In this document: piece by piece, positions 7,153-16,729 of the stretch
How positions within the stretch are numbered: position 1 is the stretch's first letter
How the letters are laid out: the number at the start of each line of letters is the position of its first letter
NCBI GenBank assembly: GCA_038562555.1
Contig: JBCFBK010000002.1
Location: 186,001 to 250,000 of the forward strand
Reading direction: 5' to 3'
DNA from: JBCFBK01 sp038562555
GTDB taxonomy: Bacteria > Bacteroidota > Bacteroidia > Bacteroidales > Prolixibacteraceae
DNA length: 64,000 nt
The notes under the pieces: generated by a model
Databases searched by the model: none
Seen by the model: the letters and a program-made list of their open reading frames with translations, nothing else
What the model was told of the DNA's origin: nothing
Translations under genes and position numbers: made by a program

Positions 7153-7657
7153 AACTCCCCCCAACTTTATCAATTACCTCTTCTGCTGTGATCCTATTGC
7201 CCGATACAATAAACCGGGCTTTCTCATAATATGGACGCCTGTCCTTCATCATTTTTGTGATCTTCTCTACCAGTTCTTCTTTCGATGAGGCTTCCTGAAC
7301 GAGCGGGCGAATGTCCCGGGCATTCATCAACCTCCTGGCCAGTTCCTCAGGTGCCACATCCAGAAAGATACAACAGCCGGTCGCGTTCATCAGATCCATG
7401 TTGTCAAAAAAACAAGGTGCGCCGCCACCTGTTGCGACCACAGCGTCCTGCCCGGCCGCGATTTCATGCAGACATGCCTGTTCTTTGGTCCTGAATGCCG
7501 CCTCTCCTTCCCCCTTGAAAATTTCCTGCACCGTGTTACCGTATTTCTTCTCAATAGCCTGATCCATATCTACAAAAGGAAGGCTTAAACGAAAAGCCAG
7601 CTCTTTTCCCAATGTGGATTTCCCACTCCCCATATAGCCAATCAGATAGATCCTCAT
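7145..7657 (-). CDS. aroK: Shikimate kinase
   Basis: Phosphorylates shikimate at O3 with ATP in the chorismate pathway for aromatic amino acids. This protein (170 aa) begins with the P-loop GYMGSGKST (residues 7-15), then the substrate-binding segment with DMDQAIE, and a GGGAPCF glycine motif. Length is normal. Its ATG directly follows the parC stop (TAA then ATG with no gap), and its 3' end overlaps the next gene, showing tight operon packing. Confidence 0.93.
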   Translation of the reverse strand: MRIYLIGYMGSGKSTLGKELAFRLSLPFVDMDQAIEKKYGNTVQEIFKGEGEAAFRTKEQACLHEIAAGQDAVVATGGGAPCFFDNMDLMNATGCCIFLDVAPEELARRLMNARDIRPLVQEASSKEELVEKITKMMKDRRPYYEKARFIVSGNRITAEEVIDKVGGSCE

Positions 7658-10282
7658 TTAAAACAGTTTCATCTGGTTTGCATCCTCGTCTTCATCTGAA
7701 GGTCGTTCAATCTCGAAAGGGACGTCATCTGCATTAAGATCAATCTCATCACCGGCCGGCAGGTCATCCTCGTCATGAATAACAGGTTCCAGTTCCTGAA
7801 TGTTCTCTACCTCATAGTTCGTAAGCCTTTTTCCCCGGGCTTTATATGATTTGACACCAATAAAATCGGCAACTTCAACAATTTCAGCTTCACGCTCGGC
7901 GTTCTTCCCGCCAAAGTGGATCTCCAGCCGCGGATAACTTAGCCAGGTGATGCTGACCAGCTTATTCTCCGGATGGTCACCGATAAACCCGATCCGTTTT
8001 CCTGAAATTTCTTCAATTTCAAAACGTTTCACATAAAAGAATGCCTGCTCGGCATCATAATAAACCGCCGAGATCACCTTCCCTGGTCTGTATTTTTCGA
8101 TCGAAAGAATGTCGTGATCAAAGTGATTGGAAAGATCAAAATTATAAAGCTGGTATTCTCCATTCTTATAAATCACAAGAATCTGATCATCTCCCTGGAA
8201 CTCACCCAGGAAGTTTCCCCGTCCGTCAGAATTGAGGCGAAGCACATCGGGATCGTACCAGATTTTTCGTCCTCCGAGTGTAGAAATACCCTTTTCCTTA
8301 AGTACGATCCGGTGGATATCAAATTTGCTGAGTATATTTCCCATCGCGTCCCGCCCTTTGATCGCCAGTTCGCCAAAATCGGTTTCAAACATCAGGCGTT
8401 TCATACGGGCTCTTGGCTTGAGGGTCACACGGAGCACTTCAGCTTCACCGTTCGGATTCGCACTGAAATACCAGATCCGGGAATTCGGCTTACCCCTTGT
8501 AAGATCATACTCTTTATCGCGGGTTACACCGGTAACCGCAAAGCGCTTCATGTAAAAATTACCAAGTTTGCCATCCCGGTATACCACATTGTAAATCGTG
8601 CGGTTATCATTTTTCTTGAAAACGGCTACGTGCTCGATGTTCTTCCCGATAAAAGCTTTCTCTGCAACTTTGGTAATGAAATAGGTGCCGTCTTTCCTGA
8701 AAACAATCACATCGTCCATGTCGGAGCAGTCACAAACATACTCTGCCTTTTTCAGCCCGGTTCCCATAAAACCTTCTTCCCGGTCGATATAAAGCTTCTC
8801 ATTGGCCACCGCAACTTTGGCTGCAACAATGTTATCGAAATTCCGGAGTTCTGTTCTTCGTTCTTTTCCTTTTCCGTATTTCGCTTTTATGCGTTCGTAA
8901 TAGTCGATCGCATAAGGAATGATGTGCTCAATATGATGCTCGATTTGTCCGATTTCCTCGTGAAGCGACAGCATGAACTGTTCTGCTTTGTCCGAATTAA
9001 ATTTCAGGATCCGGGCCATCCGGATTTCCATCAGCTTCAGAATATCGTCGCGGGTCACGTCGCGGATAAACTGCGGTTTCCACGGCTCCAGACGCCCGTC
9101 TACGTGAGCCACGGCCTCATCCATGTTCGCGGATTGCTCAAATCCCTTATCCTTATAAATCCGCTCTTCAATAAATATTTTCTCCAGCGAAGCAAAGTGC
9201 AAAGACTCCTGTAACTCCTGCTTTCTGATTTCAAGTTCCAGTTTCAACAAATAAACCGTCTGACTGGTATTTTTTTTCAGGATTTCCCGAACACCAAGGA
9301 AAACGGGTTTGTCGTTTTCAATGATACATGAATTGGGGGAAACCGAAATTTCGCAGTCGGTGAATGCAAACAAGGCATCGATGGTTTTATCGGAAGAAAC
9401 GCCCGGAGCAAGGTGTACCAGAATTTCGACACGATCGGACGTATTATCGTCAATATGCTTGACCTTGATCTTGTTTTTCTCATTTGCCTTGATGATCGAC
9501 TCGATCAGCGTCGAGGTAGTCCTGCCAAAAGGCAATTCCGTAATAACCAGGGTTTTTGCATCCTGTTTTTCTATTTTTGCCCTGATTTTGACCACTCCTC
9601 CCCGTAAACCTTCATTATATTTGGAAATGTCGACCGCCCCGCCTGTAGGAAAATCCGGATAAAGCTCAAACTCCTCACCTCTCAGATAAGACACCGAAGC
9701 ATCGATCAGCTCAATAAAATTGTGAGGAAGGATCTTGGAGGCAAGCCCAACAGCAATTCCTTCCACTCCCTGTGTCAACAACAGGGGAAATTTAACCGGA
9801 AGCGTAATCGGTTCCCTGTTCCTTCCGTCATAAGAAAGCTGCCATTTGGTAGTTTTCGGGTTAAAGACAACATCAAGTGCGAATTTTGACAAGCGGGCCT
9901 CAATATACCGGGGGGCGGCCGCACTGTCGCCCGTCAGGATGTTTCCCCAGTTTCCCTGGCAATCGATCAGCAGATCCTTTTGCCCCAACTGAACCAGGGC
10001 GTCGCCAATGGAGGCATCACCATGCGGATGATACATCATGGTTTGACCGATAATATTGGCTACCTTATTGTAACGCCCGTCATCCATTTCACGCATGGCG
10101 TGCAAAATCCTCCGCTGTACCGGTTTGAGGCCGTCATTCACATAGGGAACAGCGCGCTCGAGGATCACATAGGAGGCGTAGTCAAGGAACCAGTTCTGGT
10201 ACATCCCCGATAAATAGGTAATCTCACCGTCCTTTCTTTCTTCCGGTTCGTCCTGGTCAATTTTATCAACTTCTTCGCTCAC
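7658..10282 (-). CDS. parC: DNA topoisomerase IV subunit A
   Basis: The breakage-reunion subunit (874 aa) of topoisomerase IV, which decatenates daughter chromosomes. The N-terminal half has YHPHGDASIGDAL and the catalytic Tyr126 in APRYIEARL; the C-terminal part is a beta-propeller-like wrapping domain followed by an acidic tail rich in Asp and Glu. I call ParC rather than GyrA because no GyrA box was seen and a ParE-type gene lies upstream on the same strand. That gene is separated by a 172-bp spacer filled with heptamer repeats. aroK follows directly. Confidence 0.88.
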   Translation of the reverse strand: MSEEVDKIDQDEPEERKDGEITYLSGMYQNWFLDYASYVILERAVPYVNDGLKPVQRRILHAMREMDDGRYNKVANIIGQTMMYHPHGDASIGDALVQLGQKDLLIDCQGNWGNILTGDSAAAPRYIEARLSKFALDVVFNPKTTKWQLSYDGRNREPITLPVKFPLLLTQGVEGIAVGLASKILPHNFIELIDASVSYLRGEEFELYPDFPTGGAVDISKYNEGLRGGVVKIRAKIEKQDAKTLVITELPFGRTTSTLIESIIKANEKNKIKVKHIDDNTSDRVEILVHLAPGVSSDKTIDALFAFTDCEISVSPNSCIIENDKPVFLGVREILKKNTSQTVYLLKLELEIRKQELQESLHFASLEKIFIEERIYKDKGFEQSANMDEAVAHVDGRLEPWKPQFIRDVTRDDILKLMEIRMARILKFNSDKAEQFMLSLHEEIGQIEHHIEHIIPYAIDYYERIKAKYGKGKERRTELRNFDNIVAAKVAVANEKLYIDREEGFMGTGLKKAEYVCDCSDMDDVIVFRKDGTYFITKVAEKAFIGKNIEHVAVFKKNDNRTIYNVVYRDGKLGNFYMKRFAVTGVTRDKEYDLTRGKPNSRIWYFSANPNGEAEVLRVTLKPRARMKRLMFETDFGELAIKGRDAMGNILSKFDIHRIVLKEKGISTLGGRKIWYDPDVLRLNSDGRGNFLGEFQGDDQILVIYKNGEYQLYNFDLSNHFDHDILSIEKYRPGKVISAVYYDAEQAFFYVKRFEIEEISGKRIGFIGDHPENKLVSITWLSYPRLEIHFGGKNAEREAEIVEVADFIGVKSYKARGKRLTNYEVENIQELEPVIHDEDDLPAGDEIDLNADDVPFEIERPSDEDEDANQMKLF

Positions 10283-10294
10283 GGTTATTTATAA

Positions 10295-10427
10295 ATTGTC
10301 AAATTGTAAACCTGTAAAATTGCACAGAGCACAGCGCATGGTGCAAAGAATTCTTTATGCTGTACGCTTCGCTCCGGGCACTGTGCGCTTTGCAACTTTT
10401 AATCTCACGACTCGCTACTCATTACTC
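10295..10427. repeat. Degenerate heptamer array filling the parE-parC spacer (19 units)
   Basis: One unbroken 7-bp phase from 10295: attgtca, aattgta, aacctgt, aaaattg; cacagag, cacagcg, catggtg; cactgtg, cgctttg; acgactc, gctactc, attactc. Neighbouring units resemble each other, and the resemblance stays in phase across 133 bp although the unit sequence changes. AAAGAATTCTTT (10345-10356) is a perfect palindrome within it. It almost fills the 172-bp spacer. Confidence 0.7.
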
Positions 10428-10454
10428 CTTATATTTTGCGTCTTGATACTTTGT

Positions 10455-12293
10455 CTATATCTGCACTTCGTCTTTTTCGACGTACAGGTTCCCGATAATA
10501 AAATCCTGTCGTTCTGGAGTATTTTTTCCCATATAAAATTCAAGCATTTGGGAAACTGATTCGTGCTTTTTCAGCATGACAGGTTCCAGCCTGATACCGG
10601 GTCCGATAAAATGTTTGAATTCGTCGGGCGATATTTCTCCTAATCCTTTGAACCTGGTGATCTCGGCAGTTTTTCCCAGTTCGCTGATTGCGGCCTGTCG
10701 TTCTTCGTCCGAATAGCAATAAAAGGTCTTCTTCTTGTTCCGTACGCGGAATAAGGGGGTTTGCAGGATATACAGATGCCCTTTTTTTATGAGCTCCGGA
10801 AAAAACTGAAGGAAAAAGGTAATGAGCAACAACCGGATATGCATACCGTCAACATCGGCATCGGTTGCAATGATCACTTTGTTGTAACGAAGGTCGTCCA
10901 TGCTCTCTTCAATGTTCAGAGCAGCCTGAAGCAGATTAAATTCTTCATTCTCATAAACGATTTTCTTGGACAGACCATAGGAGTTCATTGGTTTCCCCTT
11001 CAGACTGAACACAGCCTGCGTGTTGACATCACGTGATTTGGTAATTGACCCGCTTGCAGAGTCCCCTTCGGTAATAAAAATGGATGATTCAATTTTATTT
11101 TCGTGGGTGCCATCGTAGTGAATCCGGCAATCACGTAATTTCCGGTTATGAAGATTAGCTTTCCTGGAACGTTGTTTTGCCAGCTTCTTAATACCGGATA
11201 TCGCTTTTCTTTCGCGTTCCGACTCCTGAATCCGGCGAAGAAGCACTTCCGCAACATCCGGGTTCTTGTGCAGGTAATTGTCGAGTTCCTTTTGAACAAA
11301 ATTTGCCACGTGATTCCTCACCGACGGACCATTTGGACCAATATCCTTTGATCCGAGCTTGGTTTTTGTCTGCGACTCAAATACAGGCTCCTCCACCTTG
11401 ATACTGATGGCAGCTATAATGGAGGCCCGGATATCGGAAGGATCGAAGTCTTTTTTGTAGAAGTCACGGATCGCTTTCACAATGGCCTCGCGGAAAGCCA
11501 CCAGATGTGTCCCACCCTGCGTGGTATGCTGTCCGTTAACAAACGAATAATAGTCCTCGCCGTATTGGTTGCCGTGCGTAAGCGCAAGCTCAATATCTTC
11601 TCCCTTCAGGTGAATAACGGGATAGAGCGGCTCAGCATCGAGATTTTCTTCAAGCAGGTCTTTTAATCCGTTCTTCGACTGAAACCGTTCACCGTTAAAA
11701 TTAATGACGAGCCCGGCGTTCAGGAATGAATAATTCTTCATCATATTCTCGATGTATTCATTTCTGTACCGGTATGCCCTGAAGATTTCGGCATCAGGAA
11801 TAAAACTCACATAGGTTCCGTTTGCCTCGGCCGAAGGCATGATTTCCTTCTCCTCAACGGCAGATCCGCACGAGAAAACGATTTCTTTAACCATGCCTTC
11901 GCGAAACGCCTTTATCTGAAACATGGAAGAAAGGGCATTGACTGCTTTGATACCAACTCCGTTTAACCCGACCGACTTCTTAAACGCCTCGGAATCGTAT
12001 TTGGCCCCGGTATTCATCTTCGAGGCGGCATCCTTCAGTTTTCCCAGTGGAATTCCCCGTCCGTAATCCCGCACGCTGACCAGGTCGTTCGATACAAGTA
12101 CGTCAATCTTCTTACCAAAGCCCATCATAAACTCATCGACCGAATTATCCATGACCTCCTTAAGTAAAACATAAATACCATCATCACTGGCTGAACCGTC
12201 TCCCAGTTTACCAATATACATCCCCGGACGCTTCCGGATGTGCTCCTGCCAGTCGAGGGTCTTTATAGATCCCTCATCGTAATTAGAAGTCAT
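10455..12293 (-). CDS. parE: DNA topoisomerase IV subunit B
   Basis: The ATPase subunit (612 aa) of topoisomerase IV. It has the GHKL ATP-binding fold (RPGMYIG, EVMDNSVDEF, YGRGIP) and a TOPRIM domain with EGDSASGS and DADVDGMHI; the C-terminal segment contacts ParC. Length is close to the roughly 630 aa of E. coli ParE. ATG 12293 was chosen over an in-frame start 12 codons upstream because the -7 box (12312-12319) lies inside that longer reading. It precedes parC on the same strand. Confidence 0.9.
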   Translation of the reverse strand: MTSNYDEGSIKTLDWQEHIRKRPGMYIGKLGDGSASDDGIYVLLKEVMDNSVDEFMMGFGKKIDVLVSNDLVSVRDYGRGIPLGKLKDAASKMNTGAKYDSEAFKKSVGLNGVGIKAVNALSSMFQIKAFREGMVKEIVFSCGSAVEEKEIMPSAEANGTYVSFIPDAEIFRAYRYRNEYIENMMKNYSFLNAGLVINFNGERFQSKNGLKDLLEENLDAEPLYPVIHLKGEDIELALTHGNQYGEDYYSFVNGQHTTQGGTHLVAFREAIVKAIRDFYKKDFDPSDIRASIIAAISIKVEEPVFESQTKTKLGSKDIGPNGPSVRNHVANFVQKELDNYLHKNPDVAEVLLRRIQESERERKAISGIKKLAKQRSRKANLHNRKLRDCRIHYDGTHENKIESSIFITEGDSASGSITKSRDVNTQAVFSLKGKPMNSYGLSKKIVYENEEFNLLQAALNIEESMDDLRYNKVIIATDADVDGMHIRLLLITFFLQFFPELIKKGHLYILQTPLFRVRNKKKTFYCYSDEERQAAISELGKTAEITRFKGLGEISPDEFKHFIGPGIRLEPVMLKKHESVSQMLEFYMGKNTPERQDFIIGNLYVEKDEVQI

Positions 12294-12311
12294 ACCTGTT
12301 GCAATTTGACA

Positions 12312-12319
12312 CAAATATA
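12312..12319 (-). promoter_or_regulatory. -7 box of parE promoter
   Basis: Reads TATATTTG on the minus strand, an exact TAnnTTTG match, 18 bases upstream of the parE ATG. It decides the parE start. Confidence 0.6.
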
Positions 12320-12504
12320 AAAAATACAAAAGTGCCTAAAAATTTTCAACCTCAATCATTAATTAACAACAATCGGTTGAAAACTTATTCACGGGTCGCA
12401 GGTCATCACATGTGAAAGCATTATGTTTTATAACAACATCGCTTAAAAAAATTGTCCCGTTTCTTTTGAATTCAACTACGGTCCTTCCCGAACGTTCATC
12501 ATTA

Positions 12505-13308
12505 TCAATGATCAGTATTCCGGGGACATTCATATGGAATGTTAATTTTCAAAATCACTCCCTCACCTATTGCGCTGGACAGCCGGATTTCACCTTTCAC
12601 TTTCTGCACCAGGGAATAGACAATTGCCAATCCCAAACCCACTCCGGCAATATGGCTCGCATTAGACGCCCGGTAAAAAGGTTGAAAAACCTGATCAATC
12701 TGCCGTTCCGGGATCCCGATTCCATGATCCTGAACGGTCAGGAAAAGACCGCGGCTGTCCGTCGAAATCGTAAGATACACGGCCTCCTTCGAAAACTTTA
12801 ATGAGTTACTCAACGCGTTGATCAATATCCTGCTGAGTAATCGCCTATCACAGACGATAATTTTATCTCTCAGTTTCCACTTAAGAATAATTCTTTTATG
12901 ATCGAGATTCATCAGTTTTAATTCACGATATAGGTCGCGAACACTCTTTTTTAAGTCAACCGTTGAATTCTCCAGCGTGAGCCGCGACTTATTAATGCTG
13001 TTCAGAATCTGAATATTGTCCAGAAACCTGGATACGTCTTTCAACGACTCGCCGCATAAAAAGAAAGTTTCATCCCTTACCTGCTGACTAATATCATAAC
13101 TGAACCTCTGGAACAGCTGAATATTCGAGCTGATCACAGCGACCGACGTACTTAGCTCATGTGATATCGAACTTATTATCGTCTTTGCATACTGAGCGTC
13201 GCCGGAATCATTTTCCCGGCCGTGGGTCGAATTGTCCATGCAAGACCCCTGGCCAAAAAAAATATTTTTTGTTACCACCTCGCCTCCGTTTTTATCGTGT
13301 TGCTGCAC
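12505..13308 (-). CDS. Soluble histidine kinase without sensor domain
   Basis: A 267-aa protein made of a dimerisation/phospho-acceptor helix pair and an ATPase domain only. The H-box is SISHELSTSV with His50; the N-box is near 161-172 (RILINALSNSLKF), the G1 box is DHGIGIP (194-200) and the G2 box is GVGLGLAIV (222-230). No transmembrane, PAS or receiver domain is present, and no response regulator is nearby. It lies 19 bases after a paralogue that lacks the His. Start is uncertain: GTG 13308, or ATG 13239, which would shorten it by 23 residues. The sensory input is unknown. Confidence 0.8.
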   Translation of the reverse strand: MQQHDKNGGEVVTKNIFFGQGSCMDNSTHGRENDSGDAQYAKTIISSISHELSTSVAVISSNIQLFQRFSYDISQQVRDETFFLCGESLKDVSRFLDNIQILNSINKSRLTLENSTVDLKKSVRDLYRELKLMNLDHKRIILKWKLRDKIIVCDRRLLSRILINALSNSLKFSKEAVYLTISTDSRGLFLTVQDHGIGIPERQIDQVFQPFYRASNASHIAGVGLGLAIVYSLVQKVKGEIRLSSAIGEGVILKINIPYECPRNTDH

Positions 13309-13327
13309 AGGCAGATTTAATCTCTTT

Positions 13328-14107
13328 TTAAGGATAATACTCTCTTTTTTTTATTCCGCCAACAGAGTCAAGAGGTATAACAACATGAAACTCGGTGCCT
13401 TGTTCCGGAATACTTTTTACATACAAGGCACCATTCATACAGTGAATTGCTCTTGAAACAATCGACAATCCCAAGCCGGTTCCGGTAATCAAACTGACAT
13501 TACTCGCTCTGGCAAATGGTTTAAAAATGTCTTTAATCTCATTGGGCGGGATACCGACGCCATAATCGCGAACCACAATAGTCAGCTTTTGCCGGTGTTC
13601 CGTAATAATCAGGTTAACTTCTGAACGGGAGAATTTTAATGCGTTGACCAGGAGATTTATCATTATCCGGTGCAGCAGATATTTATCTGTCCCGATCAGG
13701 TCATATACGCTCAGGTCGACCTGTATTCTGGAGGGATCGTGATTTAACTGCATAATTTCTTCGAGAACTTGTTTCAGAAACAATTTCAGGTCGAAACAAG
13801 TCTTTTTCAGTTTCAGCGTTCCCTGACTGGTATCGCTCAGAAATCCTATGCAGTCAATAAAACGCATGATATCATTCACAGCACATTCGCAAAGAATAAA
13901 TGACTCCTCGATAAACAAATCGTCTGTTCTCCGGCAAAACGCTTTCAATAATTGAATGTTTGATCTCAAAATGGTAACCGAATTGCGCAGTTCTGAGGCA
14001 AGGGAATTAATGATGACATCATTCTGCGGCTGAATATGCTCCGTCGGAATGATCCTCACTGGAACAAAACTCGCTATGGGTTTTGCGTCACAGGAACGTC
14101 CGATCAT
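13328..14107 (-). CDS. Histidine-kinase-like protein with phospho-acceptor His replaced by Ser
   Basis: A 259-aa paralogue of the downstream kinase: SLASELRNSVTILRSNIQLL aligns with SISHELSTSVAVISSNIQLF, putting Ser38 where the catalytic His should be. The ATPase motifs are intact: NLLVNALKFS (N-box), DYGVGIP (181-187), GTGLGLSIV (209-217). It could bind ATP and dimerise but should not autophosphorylate on His. It is probably co-transcribed with the intact kinase 19 bases on, so it may act as a partner, ATPase or scaffold for it. No sensor domain or membrane segment is seen. Confidence 0.75.
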   Translation of the reverse strand: MIGRSCDAKPIASFVPVRIIPTEHIQPQNDVIINSLASELRNSVTILRSNIQLLKAFCRRTDDLFIEESFILCECAVNDIMRFIDCIGFLSDTSQGTLKLKKTCFDLKLFLKQVLEEIMQLNHDPSRIQVDLSVYDLIGTDKYLLHRIMINLLVNALKFSRSEVNLIITEHRQKLTIVVRDYGVGIPPNEIKDIFKPFARASNVSLITGTGLGLSIVSRAIHCMNGALYVKSIPEQGTEFHVVIPLDSVGGIKKREYYP

Positions 14108-14214
14108 AATGACTTTTGATAATTACTTAATAAAATTATGAAAATCAAATCACATTCTCAACATAGTCGTTAAAAAATATTTTTGACCTATCCCCGAAGA
14201 CTTTGTGCGAACAA

Positions 14215-15201
14215 TCACTCTCTCCTGTTTTTTTGAAGTTCAAAGGTTCCATTATCACCGTCGCCTTTTTTCTTGTTTCTTCCGGAGAAAATATTCAGAA
14301 TCCAGCTTTCCCGGACGGATGAAGCGGTCGCTGCAATTTCCCTGGCGCTGCGGTTCACCTGCACAATACCGTTATCCACATTGTTGGCCATCACGCTGTC
14401 ATAGACCAGGCGGTGCATTAATCCGTTCCCCCGGTTTATTTCCGCACCAAGGATTGTAAGCTCCCTGGTAAAGGTATCCAGGCGAAGCGCGATCCGGTCG
14501 AGATTTCGCAGGCTCCGCTTTGTACCGGAAGTGATCGACGTATCGTTCAGCAGAATCCCCAGGTCACCCTGTCCTTCGTTCACTTTCTGCGTAATTTCAT
14601 TCACGTTCTTTGAAATGGCCAACAACTGGTCGCCCGTCTGGTTAAGGCTAACGGAAATGGTGCTGTCATTCAAAAGCCGGGCAAGGTCGCCTTCGCCCCG
14701 GTTCATCTTTTCGCTCATCTCTTTCAGATTCGTGGCAAACAACCTGCCTTCCTGAATAATACCCTGTGCTTCCTTGAGAATTTCTTCGTAATCGATAGCG
14801 CGTCTCGACTGAAGTTCATCGTTTTCGGAAACGCTTTCCGCATCGACCGAGCCGGAGCTTATCTGGATGATTTTATTACCCATCAGTCCCTCCTGACCAA
14901 TTTCGACCCGGGAATCTTTCTTGATAAACTCCCGGACATCGTCATCGATGGTGAACTTCACCTGTATGCTTGAGTCCGAAACGATACTGATGTCTGAAAC
15001 AGTTCCGATGTTTATGCCGCCAAACCTGACTTTATTTCCTTCTGCCAGCCCCTTGACATCGTAAAAATAACTGCTGACTGTAATGGATGAGGAGAAGAGA
15101 TTTTGTTTACTTCCCAGATAATAAACGCCCAGAATGAAAAGCAGCGCTCCTGCCGAAACTAATAGTCCTAATTTTAACTGGCGGGTTTTTGATTGCTTCA
15201 T
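14215..15201 (-). CDS. mlaD: MCE-domain lipid transport protein (MlaD-like)
   Basis: The periplasmic substrate-binding subunit of an Mla-type phospholipid transporter (328 aa). One N-terminal membrane anchor (about 11-30, LGLLVSAGALLFILGVYYLG) precedes a single MCE domain (about 38-115, VRFGGINIGTVSDISI) and a long alpha-helical region suited to oligomer or tunnel formation. It is the third gene of mlaE-mlaF-mlaD, 12 bases after mlaF. MlaA, B and C partners are not in the window. It probably moves lipids between inner and outer membranes. Confidence 0.88.
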   Translation of the reverse strand: MKQSKTRQLKLGLLVSAGALLFILGVYYLGSKQNLFSSSITVSSYFYDVKGLAEGNKVRFGGINIGTVSDISIVSDSSIQVKFTIDDDVREFIKKDSRVEIGQEGLMGNKIIQISSGSVDAESVSENDELQSRRAIDYEEILKEAQGIIQEGRLFATNLKEMSEKMNRGEGDLARLLNDSTISVSLNQTGDQLLAISKNVNEITQKVNEGQGDLGILLNDTSITSGTKRSLRNLDRIALRLDTFTRELTILGAEINRGNGLMHRLVYDSVMANNVDNGIVQVNRSAREIAATASSVRESWILNIFSGRNKKKGDGDNGTFELQKNRRE

Positions 15202-15213
15202 AATTTTAAGTTT

Positions 15214-15942
15214 TTAAGTAAAATAAGCCCGAACCTCCTTATCACTGCTTTCGCTTAACTCCCTGAAGGTGCCTTCAACATAAAACCGGCCATCGGCCAT
15301 GAGTTTCAGTCTGTCGGCCGTCATCCGGGCACATTTCATATCGTGCGTGATAATGATTGACGAGGTATTATATTTCTCACGCACATGCAGGATCAGTTCA
15401 CTTATTTCTCCGGCGGTGACCGGATCAAGTCCTGTCGTTGGTTCGTCATAGAGTATAATCTCGGGCTTCAGGATCAGCGTTCTCGCCAGTCCGATCCGTT
15501 TTCTCATACCGCCCGACAGTTCCGCCGGCATTTTATTGATTGTATCCTGAAGCCCGACGTGCTCCAGCGCTTCCTCAACCAACTCTTTCATTTCAGCCTT
15601 ATTCTTATAAACCTGACTTCGCCTGACGGGAAATTCAAGATTTTCACGAACGGTCATCGAATCGTAAAGGGCTCCGCCCTGAAAGAGGTATCCCACTTTT
15701 TTGCGCAGTTCATTTCGTTCATCATTGTTCAACTCTGCCATATCTTCTCCCAATACCCTGACTTTCCCTTCATCAGCGGCAATTAATCCGACGATACACT
15801 TTATCATCACCGACTTGCCTGTACCTGATTTTCCCAGTACAGCCAGGTTCTCCCCCCGGAAAAGATCAAGGCTGATATCAACCAGGACATCATTTTTCCC
15901 AAACGACTTCTTCAGATGTTCTATCTCAAGCACCTTTTCCAT
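15214..15942 (-). CDS. mlaF: ABC transporter ATPase (MlaF-like)
   Basis: The ATPase (242 aa) that drives the Mla lipid transporter. It has Walker A GKSGTGKS (37-44), signature LSGGMRKRIGLARTL, Walker B LILYDEPTTGLDP and the switch His in IIITHDM. ATG 15942 gives the usual MEKVLEIEHLKKSF start and leaves a 4-base gap to mlaE; a longer in-frame reading would overlap mlaE. Second gene of the mlaEFD operon. Confidence 0.92.
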   Translation of the reverse strand: MEKVLEIEHLKKSFGKNDVLVDISLDLFRGENLAVLGKSGTGKSVMIKCIVGLIAADEGKVRVLGEDMAELNNDERNELRKKVGYLFQGGALYDSMTVRENLEFPVRRSQVYKNKAEMKELVEEALEHVGLQDTINKMPAELSGGMRKRIGLARTLILKPEIILYDEPTTGLDPVTAGEISELILHVREKYNTSSIIITHDMKCARMTADRLKLMADGRFYVEGTFRELSESSDKEVRAYFT

Positions 15943-15946
15943 AGTC

Positions 15947-16729
15947 TTAAATTTTCTCCGTGAGCTGCGTAATCTGAACGGCAAGCAGGTCGATAATGAA
16001 AATCACCAGAGAAGCAGTTACCACAGCTGAATTAGCTGCCTGCCCGACGGACTCGGTTCCGCGCTGCGTATTGTAGCCCTTATAGGATCCGATAAGTCCG
16101 ATGAAAAAGCCAAAAAAGAACGTTTTTATCGTCGCAGGAATGATGTCTGAAAAACTTAAAGCGTCAAAAGCCTGCGACATAAAAAGTGTCAGTGACACGC
16201 GGTCACTCATGGTGACAGCAAAAAAAGAACCCATCATGCCAATGGCATCAGCAATGACAACCAGCACAGGGATCAGAATCGTGGAAGCCAATACCCTGGT
16301 CGCAACGACATAGTTCAGAGGTCTGGCCCCTGACACTTCCATGGCATCCAGTTGCTCTGTGACTTTCATGGCTCCAAGCTCGGCCCCGATACCGGAACTG
16401 ACTTTTCCTGCACACAGCAGCGCGGTAATCACCGGCCCGATTTCACGGACAATCGAAACAGAAATCATCCCGGGCAATAGCGATTGCGCACCAAATTCAA
16501 CCAGCACGGGGCGCGACTGCAAAGTCAGTACGAGTCCCATGATAAAAGCCGTCACAGCAATGAGCGGTAATGTTTTGTTGCCAATGTAGTAGCCCTGCCG
16601 CATCAGCTCTTTGTATTCAAACGGGGAAGTAAAAAATTGCCAGATCACCCGTCCGGTGAATATCAGAATATCTCCGACTTCCGTAAAAAAAGCTTCGAGC
16701 GATTGCCGGATGTTACTTTTAAATTTCAT
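15947..16729 (-). CDS. mlaE: ABC transporter permease (MlaE-like)
   Basis: The integral membrane subunit (260 aa) of the Mla lipid transporter, with about five to six hydrophobic segments and the family motif GAMKVTEQLDAMEVSG in the cytoplasmic coupling loop. It starts the operon mlaE-mlaF-mlaD. The region upstream (to the divergent porin gene) shows no exact minus-strand -7 box. Confidence 0.92.
   Translation of the reverse strand: MKFKSNIRQSLEAFFTEVGDILIFTGRVIWQFFTSPFEYKELMRQGYYIGNKTLPLIAVTAFIMGLVLTLQSRPVLVEFGAQSLLPGMISVSIVREIGPVITALLCAGKVSSGIGAELGAMKVTEQLDAMEVSGARPLNYVVATRVLASTILIPVLVVIADAIGMMGSFFAVTMSDRVSLTLFMSQAFDALSFSDIIPATIKTFFFGFFIGLIGSYKGYNTQRGTESVGQAANSAVVTASLVIFIIDLLAVQITQLTEKI

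Noticed and set aside
8114..9214. 366-aa open frame on the plus strand within parC
   Set aside because: Antisense to the C-terminal half of parC, with no recognisable motif or start context.
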